From assembly GCA_907165065.1 (NCBI GenBank), contig OU015526.1, positions 71,075,723 through 71,139,722 of the forward strand: a stretch of DNA of 64,000 nucleotides. Reading direction: 5' to 3'. This stretch comes from Caprimulgus europaeus (lineage: Eukaryota; Chordata; Aves; Caprimulgiformes; Caprimulgidae). A program made the position numbers and the translations under genes. Each line of letters starts with the position of its first letter. The stretch's first letter is position 1. Below the pieces are notes generated by a model, which was not told the origin of the DNA, made no database searches, and was given only the letters and a program-made list of their open reading frames with translations. Of the stretch, positions 1-12,800 are shown one piece after another.

Positions 1-916
1 TCGGTAAGCAGTGCCTCCCTCCCATACATTTCAATAAACTATACGCTCGGATGCGTTTTCCGTTGCGGAAACGCAGGACTTTACATTTCCAAACTTGTGC
101 GTGTGTCAAAACCACGTTCTCGTTTGTGCTGCTCCCATCTGCCCTTCCCGGGGAGGGGGCACCGGGTCCCCCGGGCGCCGGCAGCGGGGGTTGAGGCGGG
201 GGCGCAGCCAAGGTCACGCCGCCGCGGCCAAACCGCTCTCGGCGTCACTCCGGGGGCCGGTGCCGGGGCGGCAGTTTGTGACAAGGCCGCCGCGCCCCGC
301 TCGATGCGCGGCACCACCCCGCGTCTCCCTCAGGCTCCCGGGAGCACAGCCACGCTGCCCCACGCCGCGCTTCGGGCCGCCGGCGGCGACGCTTCAGAGC
401 AGCGGACTCGGCGTCCAGCGTGGTGACGGCTCCGGCTTTGCGCCGGGGGCTGCCCGCCCAACGCATTCGGCGGCGCCCCCCGCGAGCTCGCGGCGGCCCC
501 GCCCTGCCCCCTCCCACCAGCGGCCGCAATCGCGGGCGGCGGGCGCCCCCAAGCGGCAAAAGAGGCGCACTGCGCCGCGGCGGCAGCACCGCGTCGCAGA
601 GAGACCAGGGCTTTCGCCCCCGCTGCCGGCGCTGAGGCCTCTCTTCCCGCCTCTCCTCACCCACGTACCCCCCGCTTTCGCCCCACGCAGGCCGAGCGCG
701 CTGTGCGCAGCTCTCCTGTTACCGCGCTCACGTCCGCAAGCGGCCGTGCCGGCTCTGAAGTCCGGTCTAGCGGCGCCCGGTACCGCCTCGCCGCGGGAGG
801 GGGAGAGGCAGGAAAGCAGGAACCGTGCCTGTGTGTGTGCGGGGGAGCCAGCGGTGCTGCCCGTCGGCGCGGCAGGCAGGGAAATGCCACCCCAAATCGC
901 CCTCATCCTCCCAATT

Positions 917-934
917 CCCCCCCCCCCCCCCCCC
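917..934 (+). repeat. C18 homopolymer in the CpG island
   Basis: Eighteen consecutive cytosines sit in the CpG island. The run is a plausible i-motif or G-quadruplex component on the opposite strand and a likely spot for length error in sequencing. Confidence 0.95.
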
Positions 935-1413
935 ACGCCTCCAGCGCTCATAGCAGCTCTCTGCAGAACCGGCGGGTCGATTTCCGTGGGTGTTTTCCAA
1001 TAAAATTGATTTCCTCGGAAAAAGCCCGGCTGCTGCTTTTCGTGGGATGCGGACGGGAGCGCGCTGCGTTTCCTTCGCCTGCAGGAGCGCGACCCTTCAT
1101 CCTCCCCGCGCTGCCACCAACTTCAGACACAGCGCACAGAGTTTGTGCCCTTCCTGCACTTCGGTGCGAGGGGCCCGTGCGTTAACCCGCCCCGAGACGA
1201 ACGGCCGCTTCCCGGGATTTAGCGGGACCCAAAGCAGCCCGTCTCTAACCCCTCCCTACCGCCGCAGCCCCGCGATAGCCGGCATCTCTCGCCTTCCAGG
1301 AAAGCGGGCGGCCCGGGCGCCACAAGGCGAAACCCAGGTGACTTCGGCAGCGCAGGGGCGGCCACTCACCCGGGGCTCTGACCGAACGCGGCCCCAGCGC
1401 CCGGAGGTAAGGT

Positions 1414-1434
1414 GGGAGGGGGGAGGGGGGGGGG
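1414..1434 (+). other. G-run cluster, potential G-quadruplex next to a donor site
   Basis: Runs of 3, 6 and 10 guanines separated by single adenines start seven bases after the plus-strand donor-like GT at 1407. The long last run can be split to give four G-tracts. Intronic G-runs just after a donor often support splicing, which fits exon 1 ending at 1406, but this is inference. Confidence 0.6.
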
Positions 1435-1740
1435 CGTGGAGGGAGGCAGGCAGGGGCGCAGCCCATGTCCACCTCGGGGCGGGGGCGGTGGCGGGGCTCT
1501 CCCCACGAGCGCTCGGGGCGCGACACCCACGGAACGCGTTTGTAGAGACGGTCTGATTCGGGGGGCAACAACCACGCGGGAATACACATGTATAGGAATT
1601 CCCCCCCACCCCAGCGTTTGCCTGCGGCCCCGGATCTCCATCTTGTGCCAGGCGGCCCAGGGCTCTTCCGCAGGCTCCGGCGGAAACTCCGCGCTGCGTT
1701 AGACCCCGAGCAGTGATTGAAAAGCGCCGCTGGTCTCAGG

Positions 1741-4700
1741 CAGCCCTCTAATGCAAAATGACGAATTGCACTTAGGCAGTACATGAACGAGAAAATGATT
1801 TATGGATTTTCACGACAGTCTGAGCAAACGAAGGTGACATGAATTATACATCCTAATGTGCAGTATATAATTTTCTAATAACACTGCTTTAGTTCCAATG
1901 CTGTGCGCTGCTCCCTTCAATAGGGGGTATTGATTAAATAAAAAGCACGAGGGCTGTCTTTAAACTGGACACGTATCTTCTGCAGGCACCAGCTGAGGTT
2001 TATATATTTACCTCTCGCTGAAGCAGAGGGCTATCATTGCACCCCTGACACCGTGGCTGGTAGTTCTTCCATCTGTCATCATTTAATTTGACAGTTACTT
2101 CACCGAATGAAGACTAATATTTTGTATCACTGTGTTTCGCTCCGTGCTGCAATTTAGAAATGTAAATAGATGACATCAAATTTGTAAATCCACCGTGCTG
2201 ACAGGGATAGCACCTGGGTAAGTCAAATCTTTCCTCCCTTGCCAATTTCCTTATGTGCCTCTTTGGCACCCCAAGTAGAAAGGAGCATTTTCTAGCAAGG
2301 AGAATATCTGATAAATAATAATCCTACTCAGCCAGAACTTTGCTAGCATTTCCATTTACCAAATCTTTCTTAAAGATAAACCCCCCTGCATTTAACTCAC
2401 ACACTGGGAGAGTGAATCAACAGGAAAACCTGAGTGCATGTGCATAAGGGGAAGAAGAGCTGTCAGATGGGCAGGGGGCTTAGCCCAGACTGAGCCTGCA
2501 TTAGTGCCCCAAGGCCAGGGCTTCTCCCCTCCCACGACCACTGAGTTCTTTTGCCCTTCATCACAGAGCAGCGATGAAGTCATAGTGACATAAGCTATGA
2601 ATATTCCCAATTATTTCAATGGTTTCTAGTTTAAAATATCACTCAACATTAAGGACAAACAAGTCCATGCTTTTCATGAAATGGTAAAAAACAGAGATGG
2701 AGGTAAAGGATTAATGTATTCATCTGAGGGAGTTAAATCAGCAATTATTGAGGAAGAGGTAACTAAATGTTTAATTTCTCATTACATACACAATGCTCAA
2801 ATGCTGTGTTTGGATTAAACAATCACTTTCCTAACCTGAACAATGAGAGCTTTGGGTGTAGAAAGCTAATCCCCATTGTTTAGTTGAGGCACCAAAGTGA
2901 TCTTCTGGTTCTATTTTAGGTATCAGTCTTAGTTTTAGGCTGAGGAATGTCATGGCCTCTTTACTGTCTGGATGTTAAAAACACATTGAGAATTGGACTC
3001 CCCCACATCCCCTCACCCAAATCTCCTAGATAGTTATTACTTCGTTTAATTTTAATTATCTAGGTTTAAGAAAAATAAAAAAAAACCTCACCCAAGTTCT
3101 CCTTTGAGAGAATTAATAGCAGCTCTTAGTGCAGGAAAGATTACTGGAATCAATTATGTGATTAGGATTGTAAATAAGAAATAAGAGATGTCACCAGTAG
3201 AAAAAGTCTGCTTTGCTAACAGGAAGAGGTGTATGTTTTACTGATAGGGCCATAGGATGAAAATCCTGCTTCAAACAGGGGTTGATACAGAACAATTGCA
3301 GAAATTAACTAAGAGGCCCGATTAAGGTTATTTGTGTCAGAGGGAAAGGTTCACTGCCACCACTCCCTCAATGGATTTCTCTCTTAATTGCCAATGTGGA
3401 GACAAAACAGGAAGGCTAGACCATTTGGCTAATCAATAGAAAAAAAAAAAGCCTGCCTTCTCATTTGCCTGAGGAGCAATGCTTGGGTCAGATCAATGTA
3501 GCAGCCACCAAAGTTCTTGCAGAGGTCACCAGTGATCAAGACATTTTCTGATGGCTTTTAAACAACGCTGGAGCCAAGCATCTGTGGTGAAGTTGCAGAT
3601 GTAAGCAGAACTGGAGATACAATGTTAATCATCTTCATGCTTCTGGGAGGACTCCTGGTGATAAAAACAACTTGTATTTATGACCTTAGGCAGCTGTTTT
3701 AATAAATGAAGATAAAATATTACTTCATTATGTGCTCTGTAATGCACTAGTGATCAGATATGATGGAGTCTCTCCAGAAGGTGCTGGGAATATTTCTGAA
3801 TAAGAATTGCAGTGGATACACCACAGTCCAAAACAGAATTACAGTGGGTGCGTCCTATAGGGAGGCATCTTCAAGGCCATCTTCTGCCTACCTTTCCTTA
3901 TCTCCAAATATTCATATAGATTTTAGGGAGACCACTCAAGCAGCAAGAGACTGCTCAGTGTGAAACAGTAGATTGGTGCAGTCCATTGCTATTATCCCAT
4001 CTTCTCCAGCTTTCAGAGTCTATCATAATGTTTATTGAAAAAAAAAAAAAAAAAAGAAATCCCAGCCTGTTTTAATGACTTGTGTTTTTAGCTGACTCAA
4101 GTCTGCATTGAGATAAGAAAACCCTATTTTTCCCCAGTTAAGCTCTTAACATTTTCTAGCAATGGCACCTTTTTACACTGTCCAGATTGGAGCACCCAAT
4201 GTCCTGGTCACTTCAAAACACTTGCTTCTGTGTGCATGGATTTACACTAATCAACATACTTTTGGCCTAATTCCTATGAGCTTGCCTCATGTCCCATTAT
4301 TTTCAATCTATTAATTAGTGGCAAACCTGACAATCTTGAATTTAACACTTCTTGTAGCACTGTAGATAAACCATTGGAAATGACATCACACAAGGTGATC
4401 AGTCAAAAATATGTACACCTTTTAATTCATCTGTTTACTTGCAGAAGAGAGATGACATTTGTATTTAACTTACCTCATGGAAGATGCTTCTTAACAAAAT
4501 ACTTTTAAATAAAATAGAATACTTATTATTTAACTAGGATTTTCAGAAAGATGGTTTACTCCGTAGATAGAAACCTGAAATTGCATCAGCAGAGAAGAAA
4601 AATATCACATTTATCAAGACAGGTATCATCAAACCACTATTTTCTTTATAAATTTCTTTAGTTTTTTAATGATATGGCTCAGTCAGCTGCACCCATTTCT

Positions 4701-6579
4701 TTGAACTTCATCAAAATACAGTTGACCTGTATCCGAATTTAACAAATGCTGCTAAGCTTGAATGATTACTAGAGCAAATGAGGACAAAAGTGCAGTGGAA
4801 AACTCCAGTTGCTTGAGACTCTGTTAAGCTGCTTCTTATACACATAAAGACATAGATATAGTTACTCATAATAAATGAAATTGCTCTGTTGATTTTCTTT
4901 TCAACAGCAAGTTCAAGCCTTGAAATAAAGTGTACCTTGTTTTGAGGTTCAGCTCAAAAGCAGCAGTAAAAAATATAAAACTTTTATTCTTGTAATACTG
5001 TATGTGTAGTGCTTGGCAGAATAAGTAAATATCCCCTCCCGCCCCAATTGTTTGCCCAGAAGAATTTACATTCTTGGGTCTCAGTGTTCTATGGTTCCAT
5101 GGATATATAATCTCCAGCATAATTTTCTTATCTGAGTCATCACACCAACTACACAGCAGGTAACAATAGCACTGACTAGGAAGGTAAAGGAGAGAGATGG
5201 GAAAAAACAATGTTATAATTATGTAGTCACTTGGGAAGAAAGCAAGCACCTGTAATTTTTTTTCTGTAACTATTTGGGGTTGAGTTAAAACTGCATTTTT
5301 CTATTTCAGTCTTCACATGATAAGACCCTATACTCAAGTGCTTGCTTATTCTCCTCAAACTGCATCTGTCTAGTGTCAGCTTTTCCATGGTGTTATCCAC
5401 CTGGATTTGAGTACTGAGGAAGTTTCAGCTGGAAAGCAGTACAGTCATTTAAGAGGCAATAATCAAAGAAAATATATTATTTGTCTACACTAAAAATATT
5501 GCAACATCAATTCAGAAATTTTACCACCTCCATACTTTGGAAGAGTGACTTCAGCAGATGGAGGTCTCAAGAGTGCTTTTTGCCATTCTCAGTAAGATGC
5601 ACCAAAGTGTTAAGTCCTTGAAAAAATTCAGCTTACACATTCTCAGAAATTTATAAGTTGGTCCTTGAAAAATCTATGCTAGACACTTCCTCTCACAACT
5701 TCTGCTTAGCGGCTGGACTGCATGACAGAAACTGTGCAAGTTCATATGTTCCACGCAATTGCTGTGGAGGATGAACATCATTTTTCTCAGAATAATTATT
5801 TCCAGGGTTTTGCAGGCTCCTCTGTAGAGCTGAGTATAGATTCAAAGTGTGTGTCCTCTTACCATCCATACACTTACTACTCCCACTGGTGGTAGGGAAG
5901 CAGGAGAAAGTAGAAAAAGTAAAGCATGCATATAGGACAACATATAGAGGCATAAAAAGGAGGTCACAAGTCCTAAGCATAGAGAAATGACTAAAAGTGT
6001 AAATGCAGCAAAACAAATGGTAAGAGGGAAAAATAATAATAAAAAAAAGTTTAGACTAAAAGCAAATGCAATCAGACGGTAACCACAAAGCTAAATATCC
6101 TACCAGCTTCCTGAATTCCTGCAGCCTAACAACAAAAAAGCTGTTAGAGTTCCCCTTCCCCTTTTATCAGCAGGCTTTACATATGCATATGGAAAAGCTC
6201 ACAACTGCTAGCTCTCACTTAATTAGGTGAAGTAGGAGTAGTATGTAGATCTCAATAGTCCACACTCTATTCACTATGCAGGCTGGGGCCTGGTGTTGCT
6301 ACAATTACAGTTTTTCAATTAAGAAATCAGAAGATTCTCTCTCTCAACAGAAATCCATGCGAAACTCAGGATCTCTGGGAGCTGTGCCGGCCCCGCGGCT
6401 GCTGCCTCACACAGCTGCAAGGTTGCTCTGATCAGCAAGATCTCGCTGCTATGGGGGACAGGGATGATATGCCTCACTCTGCAAAACTTTGGAAAAATTA
6501 CTAACAAAGCATGCAAGTTGCATAATCAGACTTGAAAATTACTCGTGGCTTCTGTTGAGTCTGTATGTTGTGATGATGG
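1741..6579. other. Unique noncoding DNA, no gene seen
   Basis: AT-rich single-copy-looking sequence. I see no recognisable coding exon, RNA gene or transposon. A short homopolymer A run lies near 4040-4056. The part just after the CpG island (about 1740-2220) contains one acceptor/donor-bounded 123-nt segment (2095-2217) with stops in all three frames, so at most an untranslated exon. The small open frames here, such as the one at 4866-5249 on the minus strand, have no recognisable domain. Confidence 0.6.
2095..2217 (+). other. Candidate untranslated exon (weak)
   Basis: The segment is preceded by ATTTGACAG and followed by a strong donor, CTGG|GTAAGTC with GT at 2218-2219. All three plus-strand frames contain stops, so it could only be a noncoding or 5'-untranslated exon downstream of the CpG island. 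The pyrimidine tract before the acceptor is poor. Such pairs occur by chance in long introns. Confidence 0.12.
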
Positions 6580-6899
6580 GGGCCTACAGGAAGGCTGGGG
6601 AGGGACTTTTTACAAGGGCAGTTAGTGATAGAACAAGGTGAAATAGCTTTAAACTGGAAGAGGGTAGGTTTAGATTAGATATTAGGAAGAAATTCTTCGC
6701 TGTGAGGGTGGTCAGATCCTGGAGCGAGTTGACCAGAGAAGTTATGGATGCCTCCTCTGTGGAAGTGTTTAAGGCCAGGTTGGATGAGGCTTTGAGCAAC
6801 CTGGTCTAGTGGAAGATGTCCCTGCTCATGGCAGGGGGTTTGGAACTAGATGATCTTTAAGGTCTCTTCCAATCCAGACCATTCTGTGATTCTGTGATG
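6580..6899 (+). mobile_element. CR1 LINE, 5'-truncated 3' end
   Basis: The sequence from GGCCTACAGGAAGG to the terminal ATTCTGTGATTCTGTGATG follows the 3' end of avian CR1 non-LTR retrotransposons: the last codons of ORF2 (the reverse-transcriptase protein) and the short 3' untranslated region with its tandem 8-bp terminus. About 320 bp remain; full-length CR1 is about 4.5 kb, so this is the usual severely 5'-truncated copy made when reverse transcription stops early. It has no promoter and no intact frame. Minus-strand open frames across it are shadows. Confidence 0.93.
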
Positions 6900-9800
6900 T
6901 TATTAAAAGATCCCTCTCTGCTGCCCACCAGTCCTGCAATCTGTTCATTGAAATGAGGGACTCAGATTGTACCAGATTTTAATTCTGGGACAAGAAAGCT
7001 TTTTTTGTTTGATCAGTGTACACAACAAGCAGTGCTGCTGATGTTGAATCAGAGCTGGTTAGTACCTGCAGGACTTCAGCTTCTGTTACAGTATGCAATG
7101 CATAAGGAAGGAAAAGAAAGATCTTGTAGTAAAATGTGTTGAATGCCAAATGCTATTGTGTGTTCGCATATGTAACGTATGCCCCAGTTCCTCCGTTTTA
7201 AGAAGGGCTGTAACTCTAACTGGTATTGCTGAATGTATTTTGACATGAATGGATGAATACTTGCGAAGCACTTGGCTATGATGAGAAGAGCTCCAGGGAT
7301 GTTTACAGTTTTATTGAAAGCAGAGGGTTGGCACGATATGCACTAAAGAAGTCTGCAGCCACATGTGACTGTCCCCTAATGTGCCCACAACAAGCTGCTG
7401 AATCAGACCTGCTTCCTTTAATACTAATATTTTCTCATTTTTCAGGCTTTATCATGCAAATCTTTTTGAAGTAACGCATGCATATACAATAATATACATA
7501 TGCTTATATGTAATTACATCAACCTTGATGTTGAGCTTGGAAAGAAATGACAGTACTGCAAGATGTGCATGTGGGGGGACAGGGGAACACAGCTGCAACC
7601 CAGTTCAGCCAATACAAAACTAATCCTGCCTCTGGCGAGAGGCAACATCTTTTAATTCAATGCACTTCCAAGCTCTCAGGAGAGGCTGATCAACTCCGCC
7701 ACTCAAGACAGCAAAATGTTACCCCCATGAGTGGCAGGGTCACCCTGCCGTGACAGAGCTCAGTGCAGCATCCGCATGGCTTTGGTGGCTGCTCCTCCTG
7801 CCTGCCGAGTACTAGCACAGGGAGAGCATCCTTTCTCCAGCAGCAGCAGCAGCCTTTCTGCACCCCTCCCAGAGAGCAGCTGCTGCTTCGAAGGGTTGGT
7901 CCGGCAAAATCCTGCAGCTGTGGGAGGCAGGAGCTGCATTGCAAAAAAAGCAATGTGATGCCCATGCAAAAATAGGAGCTATTCTTATTGCAAATAAAAG
8001 TAGTGATGCAGCATCCAGTTGTGTAGTAATCGGCACTGCTGTGTGGTCACGAGACAAGTGTCTGTTTTCAGAAGGCAGAGAGCTGACTTAAAGAAGTAAT
8101 GAATTTAGTAGAGAACAATCTAACACCAGCGCTGTGATAGCTCTGTGTGAGCTGAGCATGAAAGTAAAGATTTGCAGGAAAAGGAGGGAAAAAGGAGACA
8201 AGACAGGAAGGACTCAAGTTGTGGGAAGTGTAAAATGGAAGAGTGAGTCATGTAAAGGTGATTTAGGGTAGAGTGGGAAGATGATAGAAATCTTGTAGGA
8301 AGGCTTGGATCTTCTTAGCTTTGAACAACATTTGAGAATTTGCTGGCTTTCAGTGATTCTCATAGATTTTGCTGTAATTAGGAGAAACTTGGTGAGAGGG
8401 GATTATTGCTTCCTGTAAAAGGCAGTGTTAATAGAATAGTGTGAATATTCTGGAACAAGTTACCCCTATTACTGGTTGTGGCCTCCTGTTGGCTTTAATT
8501 AGGAAAGCTTATTCTGGAAGAATGTGTTAGAAAGTTGTCTGCTGCTCTCCCAGGCTCCTGTAATGTTGAGCAATAGGGATCTGCAGTACACTTGTGTCCC
8601 TCAGTTTCCATCGCTCTGTAGTTTCTAAGAACCTGGAAGTGACCAGGAAACTAGTTTATAATGTTCAATTTGCTGGAAAGAAAGGATATAAGCTTTTTGA
8701 CCCTTTGCCATATTTTGCTCCGCACAGAAAGGAACACAGGCACAATTAGGAAGAAATAGCCTTTACAGCATTATCAAAGGGACAATAAATAGCTTCAGAA
8801 ATGCAGTTCTTATTGCAAGCAAAGATAGAAAAGCCAAATAGTAGTTGTATACATTGATTTTGCAATGTAACTATAGGCTTACAGGGCAGTATTGAAGAAT
8901 ATTAACTGAAAATCCTTGACCAGAATTCAGAAAATTATAGCATCATCAGAAGTCCTTTATCTACAGAACTGTGTATATAAAACTAGATTTTAATGCCCCT
9001 TTTTAGAATTTTCTATAGATAATAAATAACTACCTTAAGTTCTGGTCTCTGTGGGAAGAGGGAGAATAATACCTGGTTGGTATTCTAATCTGAAAAATCA
9101 CCAAAAATGGGGCTAGAAAAAATATGAGTATCTAACCATATTTTTTTTCCCTTCCAAAATGTGCTTTCTGGGTAATAACTTGGTTCTGAAAATTTCTAGA
9201 GGTGATTGCTGTAATAAAACAGTTTCCAGAGCTTATGTGCTTTTAGGGAATGGCAAAAATTGCCATTTAATATAGTACCAAAGTTAGAAGGCAGGATTGT
9301 GCTCTTGCTTTACTATTGGTGGTGATTTGGAAGAACTGCTTTACTTTTCCATGCCTCAGTCTTCATATATGTATAATAGGCATAATATTATTTCTCCCCT
9401 ATAAAAAACCAAATTAGGTCTGTGAGTAAGGAGGTCCTATACAGGAGTTGGACTTCACTACTATGTATGAGTCTAATCAGTAAGCCTGACTACCAAAATG
9501 AGACAGAAGTAGAAATGTCTGCTTTGGACATCCTCACAGCAGAAGTTTGGCAACTTTTTGTAGGAACTTTATGTGGTTTGGCAGTATGAAAAATATGATG
9601 TTAGAGCTTCCAGTGCTGCATCAAAAATGCTGTGGCCATGGCCAAAATGCAGACTGATACAAACACATTTGGCTTATTCAAATGTCTTCAGAATATATAG
9701 ACAATTTAATTTTGTAATGGCAAGGTTTATTGCTTCTCCCCTGTGTGCGGGATCGTAGGTAACTACTGTCTTGACTTGGAAGAAGTCGGTAAATGTTCCA

Positions 9801-12800
9801 TATTGCTTGATTTGTCTGATTTACTAGGATTGTGATTGTCTGATTAACTTGAACCTGATCCAGTTTGTTATTACTGTGTGATCAGATAGCATGTATATGT
9901 TCTATCTACTCATGTATAGAAGATGCTAATCATATATTAGTGATCTAAAAAGCCTAGCATGAATTTATTAGAATACCTGTAAAATTAGAATAGGGGTTTT
10001 CTCAGTACCATCTGGTTGCCAAATGTGGCATTAGGCAATAATAGCTTTCAATCTGTGAGAGTGGTAGAAAAAAAATTACAAAATGGTTTAACCTATCTGG
10101 CTATAAAAGCATCAGAACTTTGGCATCTGTTCCAGTCCCACTTAAATCACTGGAGTTTTTGACACAGATTTTTTTACTTAGTGTAAGATGAGATCCTGCT
10201 TCTAGACAGGGCTTAATTTGTCCCATAAATCTGTGTGTGTTTATCAGCCGGTGGACAACCATTCTTTGATCATGTGGACTTTTTTGTTCGTTCATTTGTT
10301 TGTTTTTTCTTTTTTTTCTCTTACAGGAACAATAGAAACATATTTTCTCTGGCACTAAATGCAGACAGTGGAAGTCCTACCTGAAATTAGGAAAGGTCAA
10401 TACCCAAACAGCATAAGTTTTTGTTCAAATGTTTTGGAATCATGTTCCTCGTTTTTATCATTTGATGCTATATTCATTTTTTGGCCTTGCTCTACAATAT
10501 GTGCACACACACATACATACAAGTGGAAGTAGAACTGTTGGTTACAGAAGCCTGACCTTGCATTTAATGAACATGAGAAATTGGGATGAAAAGCCAATGG
10601 GACATGGAAGAAATGCAGAACCAAGACTCTGTAACCAGAAATACAGAGAGCAATTTCTAGAAAGAAAAAGTATGTACCACTGTCCCCCCAAATTTTGGCA
10701 GATGATTTTTTGGTTCAGCACCAAACTGAAGGATAAAATAGTAGTTATTGTCACTGTGAATAATGATACATCTCAGAATAGGGAACCAAACTTCTATGCC
10801 TTGTAGTATTTTCCTTCCACTTTCTCAGACCAAATGAATTGGATTATATTGTGAAGCAAAATTCTAGAAGTTTCAATTTTAAAAATTATGGAAAGTAAAG
10901 TAGATAGAAAGAAAGCATGTGTTCCTTTTTATTGTATTTTGATGGAGTTTATAATCAGAGTTGTTTTCTTACAGCTTTAAGCTGGGTTGTTATGAGCAGT
11001 TATTCTTAAGGAGTCGGTATGGACCAGATCCAAAGTTGTTCAAGCAAATAGCAAGATTTCCACCTATTTCAGTGTTCCTTTGATCAGGTCCTTACTCTTC
11101 TAGAAAATAGTGAGCTTAATAGGGCTGCTGTGTACATGTGATGGTGCATGGAGTTTGCTTTTGTGCCTAAAGGAGAAGAAGATGGAGATTTACTGTTTGT
11201 CTGTTTTGTATATAAAAAGTTCAAGTAAATCCCCTTTAAAAGATCTGCTTTTGTATTAGGGTACTTATAGTTTAATGTCTTTATGTCAAAGAGCTTTTAT
11301 GAAAGATTTGTCCAGGCATATCCTGTAATAAACATCTGGAAACTGCAGGGGTTGGCTAATGGTGGCTATATAGCCAGAATACAGTTTAACTAGCTGGCTT
11401 ATACATCAGGATAGTTTTCTCCTTTGGTTGTTTTATTTACCATGTTTTTGTTGGTTTGTCTTGCTTTTTTTTTTAATCTTCTCAAATAACTTATTCATCT
11501 TGTAGTCTGAGTATTTATACCCTATTGTGGTTAAATGGTCTTAAATAGTCTTCTGGTCTGTAGGTAGTACAAAACACCTCATCCTGGATTGATGAAGGGA
11601 GGGCTGTATGAAAGCAGATTACATCTCTGCATGGTATTCACTGATTACGTATTTGAAAAGCAAAGTTGCTCATCTTTAAAGACAGCTTCCTTTAGTACAA
11701 AATACATAGGAAAATGAGTATTTCTAGATTAGTCAAAAGCAAAAGCTGCCACAGAGATAATAGGCATTTGTATGTGGGCCAGATGTTTAATTAGGATTAA
11801 GCAAAACAGAAAACTAGAGCTTTAGCCTATCTGATATAAACTAGAAGTGAAAGCCCTTAAACAGTTTGGGGTGGAGGGAGGGTGGGAATTTGAGGGTTTT
11901 ACAAAATGGAAAGGGAAAGATAGTGAATAATTTCAGTAGTAATGATGGAGATGAGGAGGAGTTGCAGAACTGCATAAAAGAATAAGGAAATATGTTTGCA
12001 AAGGTCCCAGAGGGAAATTAGGCAAGGAAAGTTCTAGCAAATTAGAAATGGAATATTAAGTGGCAATCCCTCCACTACATTTATAGTCCATGAATGAACA
12101 AGTGAAAACATAAACCTTATTTTGGATGTGGTGAAGCTGAAGGGTAACAAGCTGTAATGACAAGTCACTGTCAAAGTTCTTGGGTGACAGTAGGAGGCTG
12201 TAGAAAACAATTATACATGTATGACTTAATCGGTAATTCTTGGAGAATTATTATCACTGACAGTCCAGGAACAGATTAATTGAGTGGACGTGCAGAAATA
12301 AAGTTATCATCTCCCAAATTTAGCTGCAGTTACCTAAAGTACAGCTTGACTCTTACAGAGGAAATGAGGCTAGGTCAGTCAGGGTGGAAGTAAGTTGGAT
12401 GAATCAGCCCTTGGGCAGAGACACAAACCTGGATTCAGTCCATTGAGCAATAGAAATGGCAATTCCACATGCCACCAGTGCCTGCTGGGGCAACACCAAG
12501 AAAGGTTTTCCAGGAGCACTGCACCACGAGTAGTGCACTGGAGATGATGCTGACTGAGGACCCAGAGGAAGCTGGCTCACCTCAGGACCAACTTGTGTCT
12601 CAGAGCAACTCCTGTGATGATTCCCCACGGGCCTTCCAGCAAAAGGAAGATTTTAATTACTTTGAGGAAGAAATAAAAAAATAAAGATGTAAATGAGAAA
12701 TGCATGTGGCTACAGATACTTGCAGGTGTTCCCTGTCAATGCCTTTGTTCAAAAAGTCCTCAGCCCCATTTGATTCTGAAGGAGGAAAAAATGTGCTTCA

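Larger units (their letters stand above)
95..1735. promoter_or_regulatory. CpG island, probable promoter and 5' exon region
   Basis: This stretch is far richer in G+C and in CG dinucleotides than the rest of the window, which turns AT-rich abruptly after about 1735. It carries GC-box-like text (for example around 1478-1497), a CCAAT followed by AATAAA-like text near 997-1005, and splice-donor-like sites: GGAG|GTAAGG with GT at 1407 on the plus strand, CAG|GTGACT with GT at 1338 on the plus strand, and CCGG|GTGAGT on the minus strand with its GT at 1369-1368. Vertebrate CpG islands of this size usually mark promoters of housekeeping or developmental genes. Long open frames here exist in almost every frame on both strands, which is what stop-poor GC-rich DNA gives, and none resembles a protein I recognise. 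The direction of transcription and the gene are therefore not decided by the sequence. Confidence 0.85.

Noticed and set aside
95-1003. 302-codon open frame and several overlapping frames in the first 1.8 kb
   Set aside because: Long frames are open on both strands at once, as expected from GC-rich, stop-poor CpG-island DNA; Arg/Pro/Ala-rich composition and no recognisable domain.
4477-4570. Minus-strand exon between an acceptor-like CAATTTCAG and a donor ATGAG|GTAAGTTA
   Set aside because: It has stops in its frames, and there is no other support for a minus-strand gene here.
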